Below, piece after piece: positions 1-10,278 of a stretch of DNA of 64,000 bases (the stretch's first letter is position 1; each line of letters begins with the position of its first letter). Both the position numbers and the translations under genes were made by a program. Below the pieces are notes generated by a model. It was not told where the DNA came from and ran no database searches. It saw only the letters and a list, made by a program, of their open reading frames with translations. Origin of the DNA: Dysgonomonas sp. 520 (GTDB lineage: Bacteria; Bacteroidota; Bacteroidia; Bacteroidales; Dysgonomonadaceae); assembly GCF_010501095.1 (NCBI RefSeq), contig NZ_QVMP01000013.1, positions 26,106 through 90,105 on the forward strand. Direction: 5' to 3'.

Positions 1-72
1 GCCGGCGACAGAATTGTTTCGGAAGGTATGGTGACTATGGCTGACGGAAAGAAAATCAGAGTGAAAAAATAG
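1..72 (+). CDS. RND efflux periplasmic adaptor (MFP/HlyD family), C-terminal fragment
   Basis: Frame 1 reads AGDRIVSEGMVTMADGKKIRVKK* immediately upstream of an RND permease; typical adaptor C-terminus; truncated by window edge. Confidence 0.7.
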   Translation, partial: AGDRIVSEGMVTMADGKKIRVKK

Positions 73-103
73 AAAAATTATATTAAATAAAATATAGAAT
101 ACA

Positions 104-3100
104 ATGCTAAAAACATTTATAGAAAGACCTGTACTATCCACCGTTATTTCTATCATCTTCGTGGTGTTAGGTATAATCGGTTTGGCAACCTTGCCGGTAG
201 AACAATACCCCGATATTGCACCGCCAACGGTACAGGTTCAAGCATATTATACGGGAGCCAACGCTGATGTGGTGATGAATAGTGTGGTAATACCTCTCGA
301 AGAACAGATCAATGGTGTGGAAGGTATGACATATATGACCTCGTCTGCCAGTAATGGTCAGGCATCTATAAGGATATACTTTAAACAAGGAGTTAATCCG
401 GATATTGCTGCCGTAAACGTACAAAATCTGGTTGCCCGTGCAACTCCATTGCTTCCGTCGGAAGTGACGCAAGTGGGGGTTACTGTGGCTAAACAGCAAA
501 ACAGTACTTTGTTGGGGTTGACGCTGACAACAGATAACCCAGACTATGATGGGGAATTTCTACAAAACTATGCCAACATCAACATCTTGCCGCAGATTAA
601 GCGTGTGTATGGTGTGGGTGAGGCTGCCGTTTACGGAGCAAGAGACTACTCTATGCGTGTGTGGTTGAAGCCGGATGCTATGGCTTCGTACAAAATATCG
701 CCGCAAGAGGTTGTAGGAGCATTGCAAGATCAGAATATTGAGGCTGCACCGGGTGAATTGGGGCAAAACAGCGATCAATCGTTCCAGTATACGATGAGAT
801 ATACCGGAAAACTGAAATCGGCCGAGCAGTTCGGAAATATTATTGTTCGTTCTCAAGACGGGCAAATACTTCGGGTGAAGGATGTTGCCAAAGTAGAACT
901 AGGTTCTTTGAACTACAGTGTGGTTTCTCAGACCAATATGAACGAGGCGGTGTTTATCGCTATTAGCCAAACGGCGGGGTCTAATGCCCAAGAAGTTATT
1001 AATAACGTAAAAGCTGTTCTGATTGCAGCAGAAAAGGAATTTCCTAAAGGTGTTGAAATTAACTATATGATGGACTCCAGTGAGTTCTTGGATGCATCTA
1101 TTGAAAAAGTTATCCACACACTGTTAGAAGCCTTTGTGCTTGTGTTTATAGTTGTGTTCGTGTTCTTGCAAGACATCCGTTCAACAATTATTCCGGCCAT
1201 TGCAGTGCCTGTTGCTATTGTGGGAACTTTCTTCTTCTTGCAGGTGTTTGGGTTCTCTATAAACCTGTTGACATTGTTTGCGCTGGTACTGGCTATCGGT
1301 ATTGTTGTGGACGACGCCATAGTCGTCGTCGAGGCTGTCCATGCCCAGTTGGACGCAGGAGAGAAAGATCCGAAGGTGGCTACAATGACAGCTATGAAGG
1401 AAATTGCCCCGGCAATTGTTTCCATCACGCTGGTTATGTCGGCCGTATTTATTCCTGTCAGCTTCATTGGAGGAACTTCGGGTATATTCTTTAAACAGTT
1501 TGGTTTGACACTGTCAATCTCGATTCTTATCTCGGCGGTGAACGCCTTGACCTTGAGTCCTGCTCTTTGTGCATTGTTCTTGAAACCTCACGACGAATCG
1601 CATCAAAAGAAGAGTTTCATGCAACGTTTCTATTATTCGTTCAACGTAATGTTTAATAGTGCAACGCAGAAATACAAATCTTCATTGCAATTTTTAGGAA
1701 AAAAAGGACATCGTTGGATTACGGTTGCAATAATAGCTGTGGCCTCGGTTATATTTGTTGGTTTGATGAAGTTTCTTCCAACAGGATTTGTTCCGAATGA
1801 AGATAGTGGAGGTGTAATTGGTTTCGTAACCCTTCCTGCGGGAGCTTCGCTCGAAAGAACGGACTCTATTGTGGGAGAAGTTGTTAAGCTGGCTCAGAGT
1901 ATAGACGGGGTGCAAGCTGTGACTAATATTACAGGGGTAAACTTCATGGCAGGTATGGGTAGTTCGTATGGTACTCTGATTGTGAAGATGAAGCCTTGGA
2001 ACGATCGTGAGTTATCGACCAATGAAGTGGCTGCTCTGTTGAAAGAGAAAACAAGCGGTATTAAAGAAGCGACATTCTTCTTCAACCCAACACCAACGCT
2101 TCAAGGGTTTGGATTGGGAGCCGGAGTAGATATGCAGTTGCAAGACCGTATGGGTGGAGATATCAACAAGTTTTATGGCGTAACTCAGAATTTCTTAGCT
2201 AAAATAGGTAAGAGAGAAGAAGTTATGATGGCAATGACCAACTTCAACCCAAGCTTCCCTCAAAAAGAAATAGAAGCGGATATACCAAAAATTAAGGCTG
2301 CGGGACTTACACTATCGCAGGTGATGAATACCATACAGGTATATGTCGGTAGTTCGTATGTGTCAACCTTCAACTTGTATGGAAAGCAGTTCCGTGTGAT
2401 GGTACAAGCAGCACCGGAGTATAGAAGTAAACTGGAAGATCTGAACGGATTATTTGTTCAAACCGCAAGTGGAGAGATGGCTCCGATTACTGAATTTATC
2501 CGCATTTCGGATATAAGTGCGCCTCCAACATTGAGCCGTTTCAATATGTACTCGTCAATGGACGTGACTATCATTCCTAATATGCTGGAAGGTTATAGTA
2601 CGGGAGACGTTCTCAGGGTTATAGACGAAATGTATCAGGATAAGACAATCTTCCCTGATGGGTATACTTACGAGTTTGGTGGTATGACCCGTGAAGAGGC
2701 AGGTAGTGGAAGTCAAACTATCTTGATTTTCGGAATCTGTATCATCTTCGTCTATCTGTTGTTGTGTGCTTTGTACGAAAGTTATATCATACCATTGGCG
2801 GTATTGTTCTCATTGCCTGTTGGTTTGGCCGGAGTATTCATTTTCTTAATGATATTCGGTGTATCGCAGGGTATTGTAAACAATATTTATGTACAGATTT
2901 CTATGATCATGTTGATTGGTCTTTTGGCAAAGAATGCAATTTTGATTGTAGAATATGCGATACAACGTCGTCAGCAGGGTATGAGTATTGTAGAAGCCGC
3001 TGTAAACGGAGCTGTAGCCCGTCTTCGTCCTATCTTGATGACATCGTTTGCATTTATTGCCGGACTATTACCTCTTATGTTTGCATCGGGTGCGGGAGCC

Positions 3101-3268
3101 ATAGGTAACAGGTCTATTGGTATTAGTGCAGTTGGTGGTATGTTTATCGGAACCATGATTGGGGTATTGGTGATCCCGTCATTGTATATCATATTCCAAT
3201 CTTTGCAAGATAAGATTAGTAAATCAGGTTTAATCAACTCAAATGATGAGTTTATAAATAAGAAATAA
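104..3268 (+). CDS. RND multidrug efflux permease (AcrB/MexB, HAE1 family)
   Basis: 1054 aa; MLKTFIERPVLSTVISIIFVVLGIIGLATLPVEQYPDIAPPTVQV and VLAIGIVVDDAIVVVEAV motifs. Confidence 0.97.
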   Translation: MLKTFIERPVLSTVISIIFVVLGIIGLATLPVEQYPDIAPPTVQVQAYYTGANADVVMNSVVIPLEEQINGVEGMTYMTSSASNGQASIRIYFKQGVNPDIAAVNVQNLVARATPLLPSEVTQVGVTVAKQQNSTLLGLTLTTDNPDYDGEFLQNYANINILPQIKRVYGVGEAAVYGARDYSMRVWLKPDAMASYKISPQEVVGALQDQNIEAAPGELGQNSDQSFQYTMRYTGKLKSAEQFGNIIVRSQDGQILRVKDVAKVELGSLNYSVVSQTNMNEAVFIAISQTAGSNAQEVINNVKAVLIAAEKEFPKGVEINYMMDSSEFLDASIEKVIHTLLEAFVLVFIVVFVFLQDIRSTIIPAIAVPVAIVGTFFFLQVFGFSINLLTLFALVLAIGIVVDDAIVVVEAVHAQLDAGEKDPKVATMTAMKEIAPAIVSITLVMSAVFIPVSFIGGTSGIFFKQFGLTLSISILISAVNALTLSPALCALFLKPHDESHQKKSFMQRFYYSFNVMFNSATQKYKSSLQFLGKKGHRWITVAIIAVASVIFVGLMKFLPTGFVPNEDSGGVIGFVTLPAGASLERTDSIVGEVVKLAQSIDGVQAVTNITGVNFMAGMGSSYGTLIVKMKPWNDRELSTNEVAALLKEKTSGIKEATFFFNPTPTLQGFGLGAGVDMQLQDRMGGDINKFYGVTQNFLAKIGKREEVMMAMTNFNPSFPQKEIEADIPKIKAAGLTLSQVMNTIQVYVGSSYVSTFNLYGKQFRVMVQAAPEYRSKLEDLNGLFVQTASGEMAPITEFIRISDISAPPTLSRFNMYSSMDVTIIPNMLEGYSTGDVLRVIDEMYQDKTIFPDGYTYEFGGMTREEAGSGSQTILIFGICIIFVYLLLCALYESYIIPLAVLFSLPVGLAGVFIFLMIFGVSQGIVNNIYVQISMIMLIGLLAKNAILIVEYAIQRRQQGMSIVEAAVNGAVARLRPILMTSFAFIAGLLPLMFASGAGAIGNRSIGISAVGGMFIGTMIGVLVIPSLYIIFQSLQDKISKSGLINSNDEFINKK

Positions 3269-3274
3269 GAACTT

Positions 3275-4669
3275 ATGAGTAGTAAAAATATAAAAGGATA
3301 TGTTCTATTGGGAGTTATACTCTCAATAGGGCTTCAATCCTGTAATATCACAAAATCATACAAGGCTCCGGAAGTTGATACTGAGAATATGTATCGCGAT
3401 ATGAATCCGACAGATACAACTACGATTGCCAGCATTCCTTGGAGAGAATATTTCAAGGACCCTTTGTTGCAAGCATTGATAGACGAATGTTTGGAGAATA
3501 ACTTTGACCTGAAAATTGCAGGCTCTCGTCTCGAACAAGCTGGAGCAAATTTGAGTATAGCAAAAGCTGCTTTTTTCCCTACCGTAGCTTTAGGTGCGCA
3601 AGTAGAGCATAATAGAAATAGTAGAAGTGGAGATGTGCTCAAGGATTATAGCAATGCTTATAGCTTAGGGTTGGTTACTACATGGGAACTGGATTTGTGG
3701 GGCAAAATGAGCCGGCAAAAGAAAGCTGCATTTGCGCAGTTCTTGTCGAGTCAGGAATACCGGAATCTGGTGCAAACCAATCTGATTTCGGGTGTTGCCA
3801 CATCTTATTACACATTGCTTTCGTTGGACGAACAATTGAGAGTATCGAAAGAAGCCATAGTTTTGTTGAGGGAAATGGTTACTACCATGGACGAATTGAT
3901 GAAAGCCGGAATGCAAAACGGAGCTGCAGTTGAGCAAACAAAAGCAACTTTATACAACACTGAGGTAAGTATCCCCGATTTGGAAAATAGTATTAAACAA
4001 TTGGAAAATTCTATCAGTACAATGCTAGGAAGGAAACCCGGACCAATAACAAGAGGTTCGTTGGCAGATCAGGTTGTACCTCAAGAGTTGAAAGTTGGAC
4101 TGCCTGTTCAAATGCTAGCCCGTCGCCCTGATGTAAAAAGTGCCGAACTGGGTATGCGTTCTGCTTTCGAGTTGGCAGTAGCAGCACAAGCAAGTTTATA
4201 TCCATCTATTAAGCTTACTAGTGGTATGATCGGTTATGGATCAAATACTTTATCTAAGTTTTTCCAACCTGAAAATATCTTAGCTAGTTTGATCGGAGGT
4301 TTAACACAACCTTTATTTGCAGGAAATCAATTGAAAGCAAATTTGAAGATACAGAAAGCTGAACAGCAAATAGCATTACTGACATTCGAAAAAACTGTCC
4401 TTACAGCAGGTCAGGAGGTATCGGACATTATGTATACTTACGAAACATCGATGCGAAAAAACGAGTTCCGTGACAAGCAGGTCGAATCTCTTGAAAAATC
4501 GGTAGAATATACCCAATTGTTGTTGAAAGCCGGAGAGGCCAACTATATAGAAGTTATCACAGCCGAGCAATCTTTGTTGCAAGCTCAGCTAGGACGAGTT
4601 TCTGATAAGTTGCAACAGTTGCAGTCTACTGTCGATTTATATAAAGCACTTGGAGGTGGTGTAGAATAA
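3275..4669 (+). CDS. Outer-membrane efflux lipoprotein, TolC/OprM-like
   Basis: 464 aa; lipoprotein signal ending SIGLQSC, PWREYFKDPLLQALIDECLENNFDLKIA, ARRPDVKSAE; 6 nt after the permease gene. Confidence 0.95.
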   Translation: MSSKNIKGYVLLGVILSIGLQSCNITKSYKAPEVDTENMYRDMNPTDTTTIASIPWREYFKDPLLQALIDECLENNFDLKIAGSRLEQAGANLSIAKAAFFPTVALGAQVEHNRNSRSGDVLKDYSNAYSLGLVTTWELDLWGKMSRQKKAAFAQFLSSQEYRNLVQTNLISGVATSYYTLLSLDEQLRVSKEAIVLLREMVTTMDELMKAGMQNGAAVEQTKATLYNTEVSIPDLENSIKQLENSISTMLGRKPGPITRGSLADQVVPQELKVGLPVQMLARRPDVKSAELGMRSAFELAVAAQASLYPSIKLTSGMIGYGSNTLSKFFQPENILASLIGGLTQPLFAGNQLKANLKIQKAEQQIALLTFEKTVLTAGQEVSDIMYTYETSMRKNEFRDKQVESLEKSVEYTQLLLKAGEANYIEVITAEQSLLQAQLGRVSDKLQQLQSTVDLYKALGGGVE

Positions 4670-4694
4670 CCTCTTTACTTATTTACTGAAAGAT

Positions 4695-4736
4695 ATCCCG
4701 ACTGATTTTATGAATCGGTCGGGATTCTTTTTTTTG
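4695..4736 (+). terminator. Rho-independent terminator after efflux operon
   Basis: atcccgactgatt-ttatg-aatcggtcgggat stem followed by a T-run. Confidence 0.85.
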
Positions 4737-4800
4737 TATTGTGCTGGTTATTAATATAAATATATTGTGTAAATTTGAGATTAAAACTTTAGAAATTATT

Positions 4801-5577
4801 ATGTTAGATAGAAACATTGCCATAAATCTTCAAAGGGAGGTGTATGGCAACATCAAAGATAAATCGTACTCTTACGCAGTGCTTCCCTGGGGTGCTACCG
4901 AACCTCACAACTATCATTTGCCTTATCTTACGGATTGTTATCTTGCACATGCTATTGCGGTCGATTCGGTCGGAAAAGCATACGATAGATACAATGTTCT
5001 GGGAATGGTTTTGCCTCCCATCCCTTTAGGATCGCAAAATCCGGGACAGCGTGAACTTCCATTTTGTTTGCATACTCGTTACGAAACACAAAAACATATA
5101 CTTTCCGATATTGTGGAGTCGTTGAATTATCAGGGTATAAAGACTCTTATAATTGTGAATGGGCATGGAGGGAATAGCTTTAAGCCGATGATAAGGGATT
5201 TGAATGTCAATTACCCTGAAATGCTGATAGCCGTTTCCGATTGGTTTACGATAGAGCCGCAGAATAAATATCTGAAATTCAGAGACGATCATGCGGGAGA
5301 ATTGGAAACATCCGTCATGTTGCATTATTATCCCGAACTGGTGAAAATGGAATTGGCAGGCAATGGTGAAGGGAAACCGTTTGCCGTAGAATCGTTGAAT
5401 GAGGGCGTAGCCTGGATTCCTCGCAATTGGTCAAAAGTTTCGGTCGATACGGGAATAGGTAACCCTCATAAGTCGACTGCCGAAAAAGGAAAGATGATTG
5501 CAGAAGCTGTTACGGATAAACTAGCCAAGCTATTTAACGAATTAGTGACTAAAGATATATATGATGCCAAGAGGTAG
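4801..5577 (+). CDS. Creatininase family protein (creatinine amidohydrolase-like)
   Basis: YAVLPWGATEPHNYHLPYLTD, NGHGGNSFKPMIRDL, DDHAGELETSVMLHYYPELV; ATG at 4801 preferred over GTG at 4741. Confidence 0.9.
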   Translation: MLDRNIAINLQREVYGNIKDKSYSYAVLPWGATEPHNYHLPYLTDCYLAHAIAVDSVGKAYDRYNVLGMVLPPIPLGSQNPGQRELPFCLHTRYETQKHILSDIVESLNYQGIKTLIIVNGHGGNSFKPMIRDLNVNYPEMLIAVSDWFTIEPQNKYLKFRDDHAGELETSVMLHYYPELVKMELAGNGEGKPFAVESLNEGVAWIPRNWSKVSVDTGIGNPHKSTAEKGKMIAEAVTDKLAKLFNELVTKDIYDAKR

Positions 5578-5610
5578 TTGATATCGTTGGTTTATTTTAT
5601 TTGAGAATGT

Positions 5611-5790
5611 AGGGGGGCTGTGTCAAAAGTAAATTTCAATGTCTTTTTGTCATCCTGAACAAAGTGAAGGATCTGTTTTTAGAAAGTACAGATTCTTCGT
5701 TGCACTCAGAAACAACGTTCGAGGAGCGAAGGTGACTTAATGACAAAAATCAGTAACACTTTGATAGTGCAATCTTACTTTTGGAACATC
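5611..5790. repeat. MITE/REP-like intergenic element with short terminal inverted repeats
   Basis: tgtcaaaagtaa ... ttacttttggaaca ends; internal GTCATCCTGAACAAAGTGAAGGATCTG core related to other intergenic repeats in this window. Confidence 0.5.
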
Positions 5791-6176
5791 ATCGAAAGTA
5801 GGGGTGTGAAATTTTGCGTCCCTACTTTTATTTTACAGACCTGAGAGAATCGCCTCTGCAATCAAAAAAAGCAATTTACAGATTGTGAGGAAATATTTTA
5901 TTTAACTATTCCTAAAAAAAGTTTCATCTTAAAAAATTAATTATTAAATAATTAGCTACCTCATATTATTTTATTATCTTTAGAAAAATCGAAAATCTTG
6001 AAACTGATAAATATGTTTTAAAACATATTATAGAGGCTGACTATTACTGATAAACTATCTATATTTGTGCTGAATTGCTATCTCTACATTTCAATTTGTG
6101 TATGTTTTGATATTTAAAGATAGCATATCTAGATAAGATCAACTAAATCAATAAAATACCAAAACTGTCTTCAGAT

Positions 6177-6725
6177 ATGGAAAAACAAGGCTACATATCC
6201 GAAATTAAAGAGCATACAGGGATAAATGTCAATCGTTGCTATCAGTGTGGAAAATGTTCCGCAGGTTGTGCCGTGACTGACGAGATGGATTATCCGCCTA
6301 GTATGGTAATGCGTATGCTGCAAACTAACGACGACGAAAACTACAAAAGTGTATTACAGTCGGAGTCTATATGGTTGTGTATTACTTGTCAGAATTGTGT
6401 GACTCGCTGTCCCATGCAAATTGATATTCCTCGATTGATGGATTATATGCGTGAACAGTCTTTACAGAAGAAAATGGTGAGTAAGAAAGCAAAAAATATA
6501 GTCTCTTTTCATAAATCATTTCTCGATCCTATCCGTTTCACGGGGCGTTCGTATGAGATCGGTCTTGTGGCAGGATATAAGATGCGTACGTTTAATTTAC
6601 TGCAAGATTTGAATGTTGCGCCAAGTATGTTTATGAAAGGCAAACTACCTATTCTACCCGAAAGGATAGAGGGGCGGAAACAAATAAAAGAGATCTTCGA
6701 TAAAACTAAAAAAGAAGATAAATAA
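6177..6725 (+). CDS. hdrC: Heterodisulfide reductase subunit C-like Fe-S protein
   Basis: CYQCGKCSAGCAVT and CITCQNCVTRCPMQID 4Fe-4S motifs; followed by hdrB and hdrA. Confidence 0.9.
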   Translation: MEKQGYISEIKEHTGINVNRCYQCGKCSAGCAVTDEMDYPPSMVMRMLQTNDDENYKSVLQSESIWLCITCQNCVTRCPMQIDIPRLMDYMREQSLQKKMVSKKAKNIVSFHKSFLDPIRFTGRSYEIGLVAGYKMRTFNLLQDLNVAPSMFMKGKLPILPERIEGRKQIKEIFDKTKKEDK

Positions 6726-6803
6726 AGGCCTCAGACCTACAACTACTTACAACTAAAAAAACGAGGTCGGTTGTTAGAACCGATTGATTAACAATATAGA
6801 ACA

Positions 6804-7649
6804 ATGAAAATAGGATTCTACCCGGGGTGTTCCCTGAAAGGAACTTCTTCCGAATATGCCCAATCTACATTGGCTTTAGCAAAGGCTTTCGATATTGATT
6901 TGGTAGAAATTACCGATTGGAATTGCTGTGGTGCAACTGCCGCTCACAATCTTAATCATGAATTGGCAACAGCCCTGCCTGCCAGAGTATTGGCACTGGC
7001 AGAGAAAGATGGTCTGAAGGAGATTGTTGTGCCATGCGCAGCCTGCTACAATCGTTTGAGTGTTACTCAGCATGAATTGAACGAGAATCAGGATCTGAAA
7101 AATAGAGTAGAGGAAATTCTTGAAATGCCTCTTAGCGGAAATCTTGAGATTCTGAATGTCATGCAGTTTATCGACAGGTATATTGCTGGTAAGATAGAGG
7201 GAAAAGTTGTTAAACCATTCAATCACAAAGTGGTATGCTATTATGGTTGTTTGCTTGTCCGTCCTCATGATGTATTGAAATTTGACCGTTTGGAAGACCC
7301 TCAGTCGATGGATATTCTGATGAAAAAAATTGGGGCAGATTCGATGGATTGGGGTTATAAGACAGAGTGTTGCGGAGCAGGATTTTCTGTTTCACGGACT
7401 GATATCGTGGGCAAACTTTCGGGTAAAATAGTAAAAGATGCTTACGACAGAGGTGCGCAAGCTATTATTGTAGCTTGCCCGATGTGCCAGTCGAATCTGG
7501 ATATGCGTCGTCCTCATATTAATAGTTATTTGAAAACCAAGATAGACATACCTGCAATGTATATAACGCAGGCAATAGGTTTGGCGGTTGGTGTGAGTAG
7601 AGAAGATTTAGGCTTGAAAAAACTGTTTGTAGCACCAACGTTCGCTTAA
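6804..7649 (+). CDS. hdrB: Heterodisulfide reductase subunit B-like, two CCG domains
   Basis: GFYPGCSLKGTSSEY...WNCCGATAAHNLN...PCAACYNRL and a second set CYYGCLLVRP...TECCGAGFS...CPMCQSN. Confidence 0.93.
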   Translation: MKIGFYPGCSLKGTSSEYAQSTLALAKAFDIDLVEITDWNCCGATAAHNLNHELATALPARVLALAEKDGLKEIVVPCAACYNRLSVTQHELNENQDLKNRVEEILEMPLSGNLEILNVMQFIDRYIAGKIEGKVVKPFNHKVVCYYGCLLVRPHDVLKFDRLEDPQSMDILMKKIGADSMDWGYKTECCGAGFSVSRTDIVGKLSGKIVKDAYDRGAQAIIVACPMCQSNLDMRRPHINSYLKTKIDIPAMYITQAIGLAVGVSREDLGLKKLFVAPTFA

Positions 7650-7670
7650 TATTTTAAACAGAGAAAGAAT

Positions 7671-9674
7671 ATGTCAAAAATAGGAGTATTTGTTTGCCAT
7701 TGTGGTGAGAACATCAGTGCGACTGTCGATTGTAAGAAAGTTGCGGAAGAGGCTGCCAAGTTAACAGGCGTTGAAGTGAGTCTCGACTATAAGTATATGT
7801 GTTCCGATCCGGGTCAGACGATTATAAAAGAGGCAATAAAAGAAAAGGGTTTGACAGGGGTTGTGGTAGCTGCCTGCTCGCCACGTATGCACGAGCCAAC
7901 ATTCAGAAAAGCTTGTGCCGAAGCGGGATTGAATCCTTTTATGTGCGAAATGACAAACCTGCGCGAGCATTGTTCGTGGGTGCACGAAAAAAATGACCAA
8001 ACCACCGAAAAAGCTATTGATCTTGTTCGCATGTTGGTTGAAAAGACCAAACTGAACAAGCCTTTGAACGAGATAAAAGTTCCCGTTTCGAAGAAAGCAT
8101 TGGTTATTGGAGGTGGTATTGCCGGAATTCAGGCAAGTTTGGATATTGCGAATGCCGGTCATCAGGTTATTCTGGTTGAGAAAGAGGCTTCGATAGGAGG
8201 GCACATGTCTCAACTATCCGAAACATTCCCAACACTCGACTGCTCTCAATGTATCTTAACGCCTCGAATGGTGGAAGTGGCTCAGCATCCGAACATTACA
8301 CTTTATAACTATGCCGAATTGGAAAGCCTTGATGGTTTCATCGGAAACTTTAAGGCAACAATCCGCCTGAAAGCGAAAAGCGTTGACCCTAAAGCATGTA
8401 CGGGTTGCGGTGCTTGTTACAACAAATGCCCGAAGAAGAAGATCCCCAGTGAATTTAACGAAGGATTGGGTATGCGTACGGCTATCTATACGCCTTTCCC
8501 TCAGGCTGTTCCGAATAAGCCTGTGATTGATAAAGAGAATTGTAACTATTATAAGAACGGCAAATGTAAGATTTGCGAAAAAGTATGTCCTACGGGAGCA
8601 ATTGAATTTGACAAACCGGACGAATTTGTAACGGAAAATGTCGGAGCAATTGTTTTAGCAACAGGCTTTAATGTGCTGAAACCTGATTTCTTCCCGGAAT
8701 ATGGATATGGTCAGTTTAAGGATGTGATCACAGGTCTTCAGTTCGAAAGGCTTGCATCTGCATCAGGACCAACCTTAGGCGAAATTCGCCGTCCATCAGA
8801 TGGTAAAGTGCCTCAGAAAGTGGTGTTTATAGCTTGTGCAGGTTCTCGTGACCCGGCTAAAGGTATTCCATATTGTTCTAAAATATGTTGTATGTATACT
8901 GCCAAACATGCTATGCTTTATCAACATAAAGTGCATGGTGGAGAATCCACAGTTTTCTATATGGATATTCGTGCAGGAGGAAAGAACTATGAAGAGTTTG
9001 TTCGTCGTGCGATAGAAGAAGACGGAGCAAACTATGTTCGTGGACGTGTTGCACGTATCTATGAGAAAGACGGAAAACTGATAGTAAAAGGAGTGGATAC
9101 GTTGTTGGGCGCAAAACCTGTTGAAATAGAAGCAGATATGGTTGTTCTTGCTAGTGCGGGTGTTGCAAATTGCGGGGCAGAAGAATTAGCTCAAAAAATG
9201 CACGTATCGTACGACCCATATAAATTCTTTGCGGAGGCTCATCCCAAATTGAAGCCGGTAGAGACAAATACGGCAGGTATCTATTTGTGTGGTGCATGTC
9301 AGGCTCCGAAAGATATTCCCGATACGGTGGCAACGGCTTCCGGTGCTGCGGCTAAAGTGATTGGGTTGTTCTCGAAAGACGAACTGACTCGCGAGCCTTT
9401 GGTGGCTGTGGTAAACAGGATAGCCTCGCACGATGTATCTACTTGTGTAGGATGTTTTATGTGCCAGACGGCATGTCCTTATCAGGCAATTGAGCGGGAA
9501 GAGGTGAAGAACAGAGCCGGAGAAGTGATAAAGACAGTTGCCAGAGTGAATCCGGGACTGTGTCAGGGTTGTGGAACTTGTGTTTCCTTCTGTCGATCTA
9601 AGTCGATTGACATTCAAGGTTTCTCTAACGAGCAAATGTATGCCGAAGTATTGGCTGTTTTGAACACCCCTTAA
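7671..9674 (+). CDS. hdrA: Heterodisulfide reductase subunit A-like flavoprotein
   Basis: GVFVCHCGENI, VIGGGIAGIQASLDIANAG (FAD), CTGCGACYNKCP, CVGCFMCQTACPYQAI, CQGCGTCVSFCRSK. Confidence 0.95.
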   Translation: MSKIGVFVCHCGENISATVDCKKVAEEAAKLTGVEVSLDYKYMCSDPGQTIIKEAIKEKGLTGVVVAACSPRMHEPTFRKACAEAGLNPFMCEMTNLREHCSWVHEKNDQTTEKAIDLVRMLVEKTKLNKPLNEIKVPVSKKALVIGGGIAGIQASLDIANAGHQVILVEKEASIGGHMSQLSETFPTLDCSQCILTPRMVEVAQHPNITLYNYAELESLDGFIGNFKATIRLKAKSVDPKACTGCGACYNKCPKKKIPSEFNEGLGMRTAIYTPFPQAVPNKPVIDKENCNYYKNGKCKICEKVCPTGAIEFDKPDEFVTENVGAIVLATGFNVLKPDFFPEYGYGQFKDVITGLQFERLASASGPTLGEIRRPSDGKVPQKVVFIACAGSRDPAKGIPYCSKICCMYTAKHAMLYQHKVHGGESTVFYMDIRAGGKNYEEFVRRAIEEDGANYVRGRVARIYEKDGKLIVKGVDTLLGAKPVEIEADMVVLASAGVANCGAEELAQKMHVSYDPYKFFAEAHPKLKPVETNTAGIYLCGACQAPKDIPDTVATASGAAAKVIGLFSKDELTREPLVAVVNRIASHDVSTCVGCFMCQTACPYQAIEREEVKNRAGEVIKTVARVNPGLCQGCGTCVSFCRSKSIDIQGFSNEQMYAEVLAVLNTP

Positions 9675-9768
9675 ATCTCCAAATGAAGGGGATTATATCT
9701 CTGGTTTAAGTGGAAAAAGTGAAATTATTATATATAAAACAAAATAAAAACCTCCCTTTTGGGGAGGA

Positions 9769-10278
9769 TTGGAGGGGTTTATGAATAACGAATTTGAACC
9801 AAAAGTAGTAGCTTTCGTGTGCAACTGGTGTACGTATGCCGGAGCCGACCTGACGGGAACCAGCCGCATAAAATATGCTTCGAATGTGAAGATTGTACGC
9901 TTCCCATGTACGGGGCGTATCGACTTTATGCTGTTGCTGAAAGCATTTGCAAATGGTGCGGATGGTATCATCGTTTCGGGTTGCCATCCCAATGACTGTC
10001 ACTATACATCAGGAAATTTCCATGCCCGTCGCCGTTGGATACTCTTCCGAAGTCTGCTCGATTTTATGGGAATTGATATCAATCGTATTCAATTTTCGTG
10101 GGTATCGGCTGCCGAGGGAGCTAAATGGGCAGATATTGTGAATAAGACAGTTACGAACATTCGGGAACTGGGTCCTTACATGGAATATCGTAGGGCGGCT
10201 AATTTTTTGGAAGCGAACGAAGAAGAGTTGACGAAAGAATTGGCTCGAAATAAAGAAGAGGAGGTGAAACATGGCTGA
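9769..10278 (+). CDS. flxD: MvhD/FlxD-like hydrogenase iron-sulfur subunit
   Basis: VVAFVCNWCTYAGADLTGTSRIKY...RFPCTGRID...GCHPNDCHY motif of the MvhD family; real ATG at 9781 (MNNEFEPKV) likely. Confidence 0.88.
   Translation: MEGFMNNEFEPKVVAFVCNWCTYAGADLTGTSRIKYASNVKIVRFPCTGRIDFMLLLKAFANGADGIIVSGCHPNDCHYTSGNFHARRRWILFRSLLDFMGIDINRIQFSWVSAAEGAKWADIVNKTVTNIRELGPYMEYRRAANFLEANEEELTKELARNKEEEVKHG

Noticed and set aside
4741-4800. GTG-started N-terminal extension of the creatininase-family ORF
   Set aside because: Begins right at the terminator of the efflux operon; ATG at 4801 gives a normal N-terminus.
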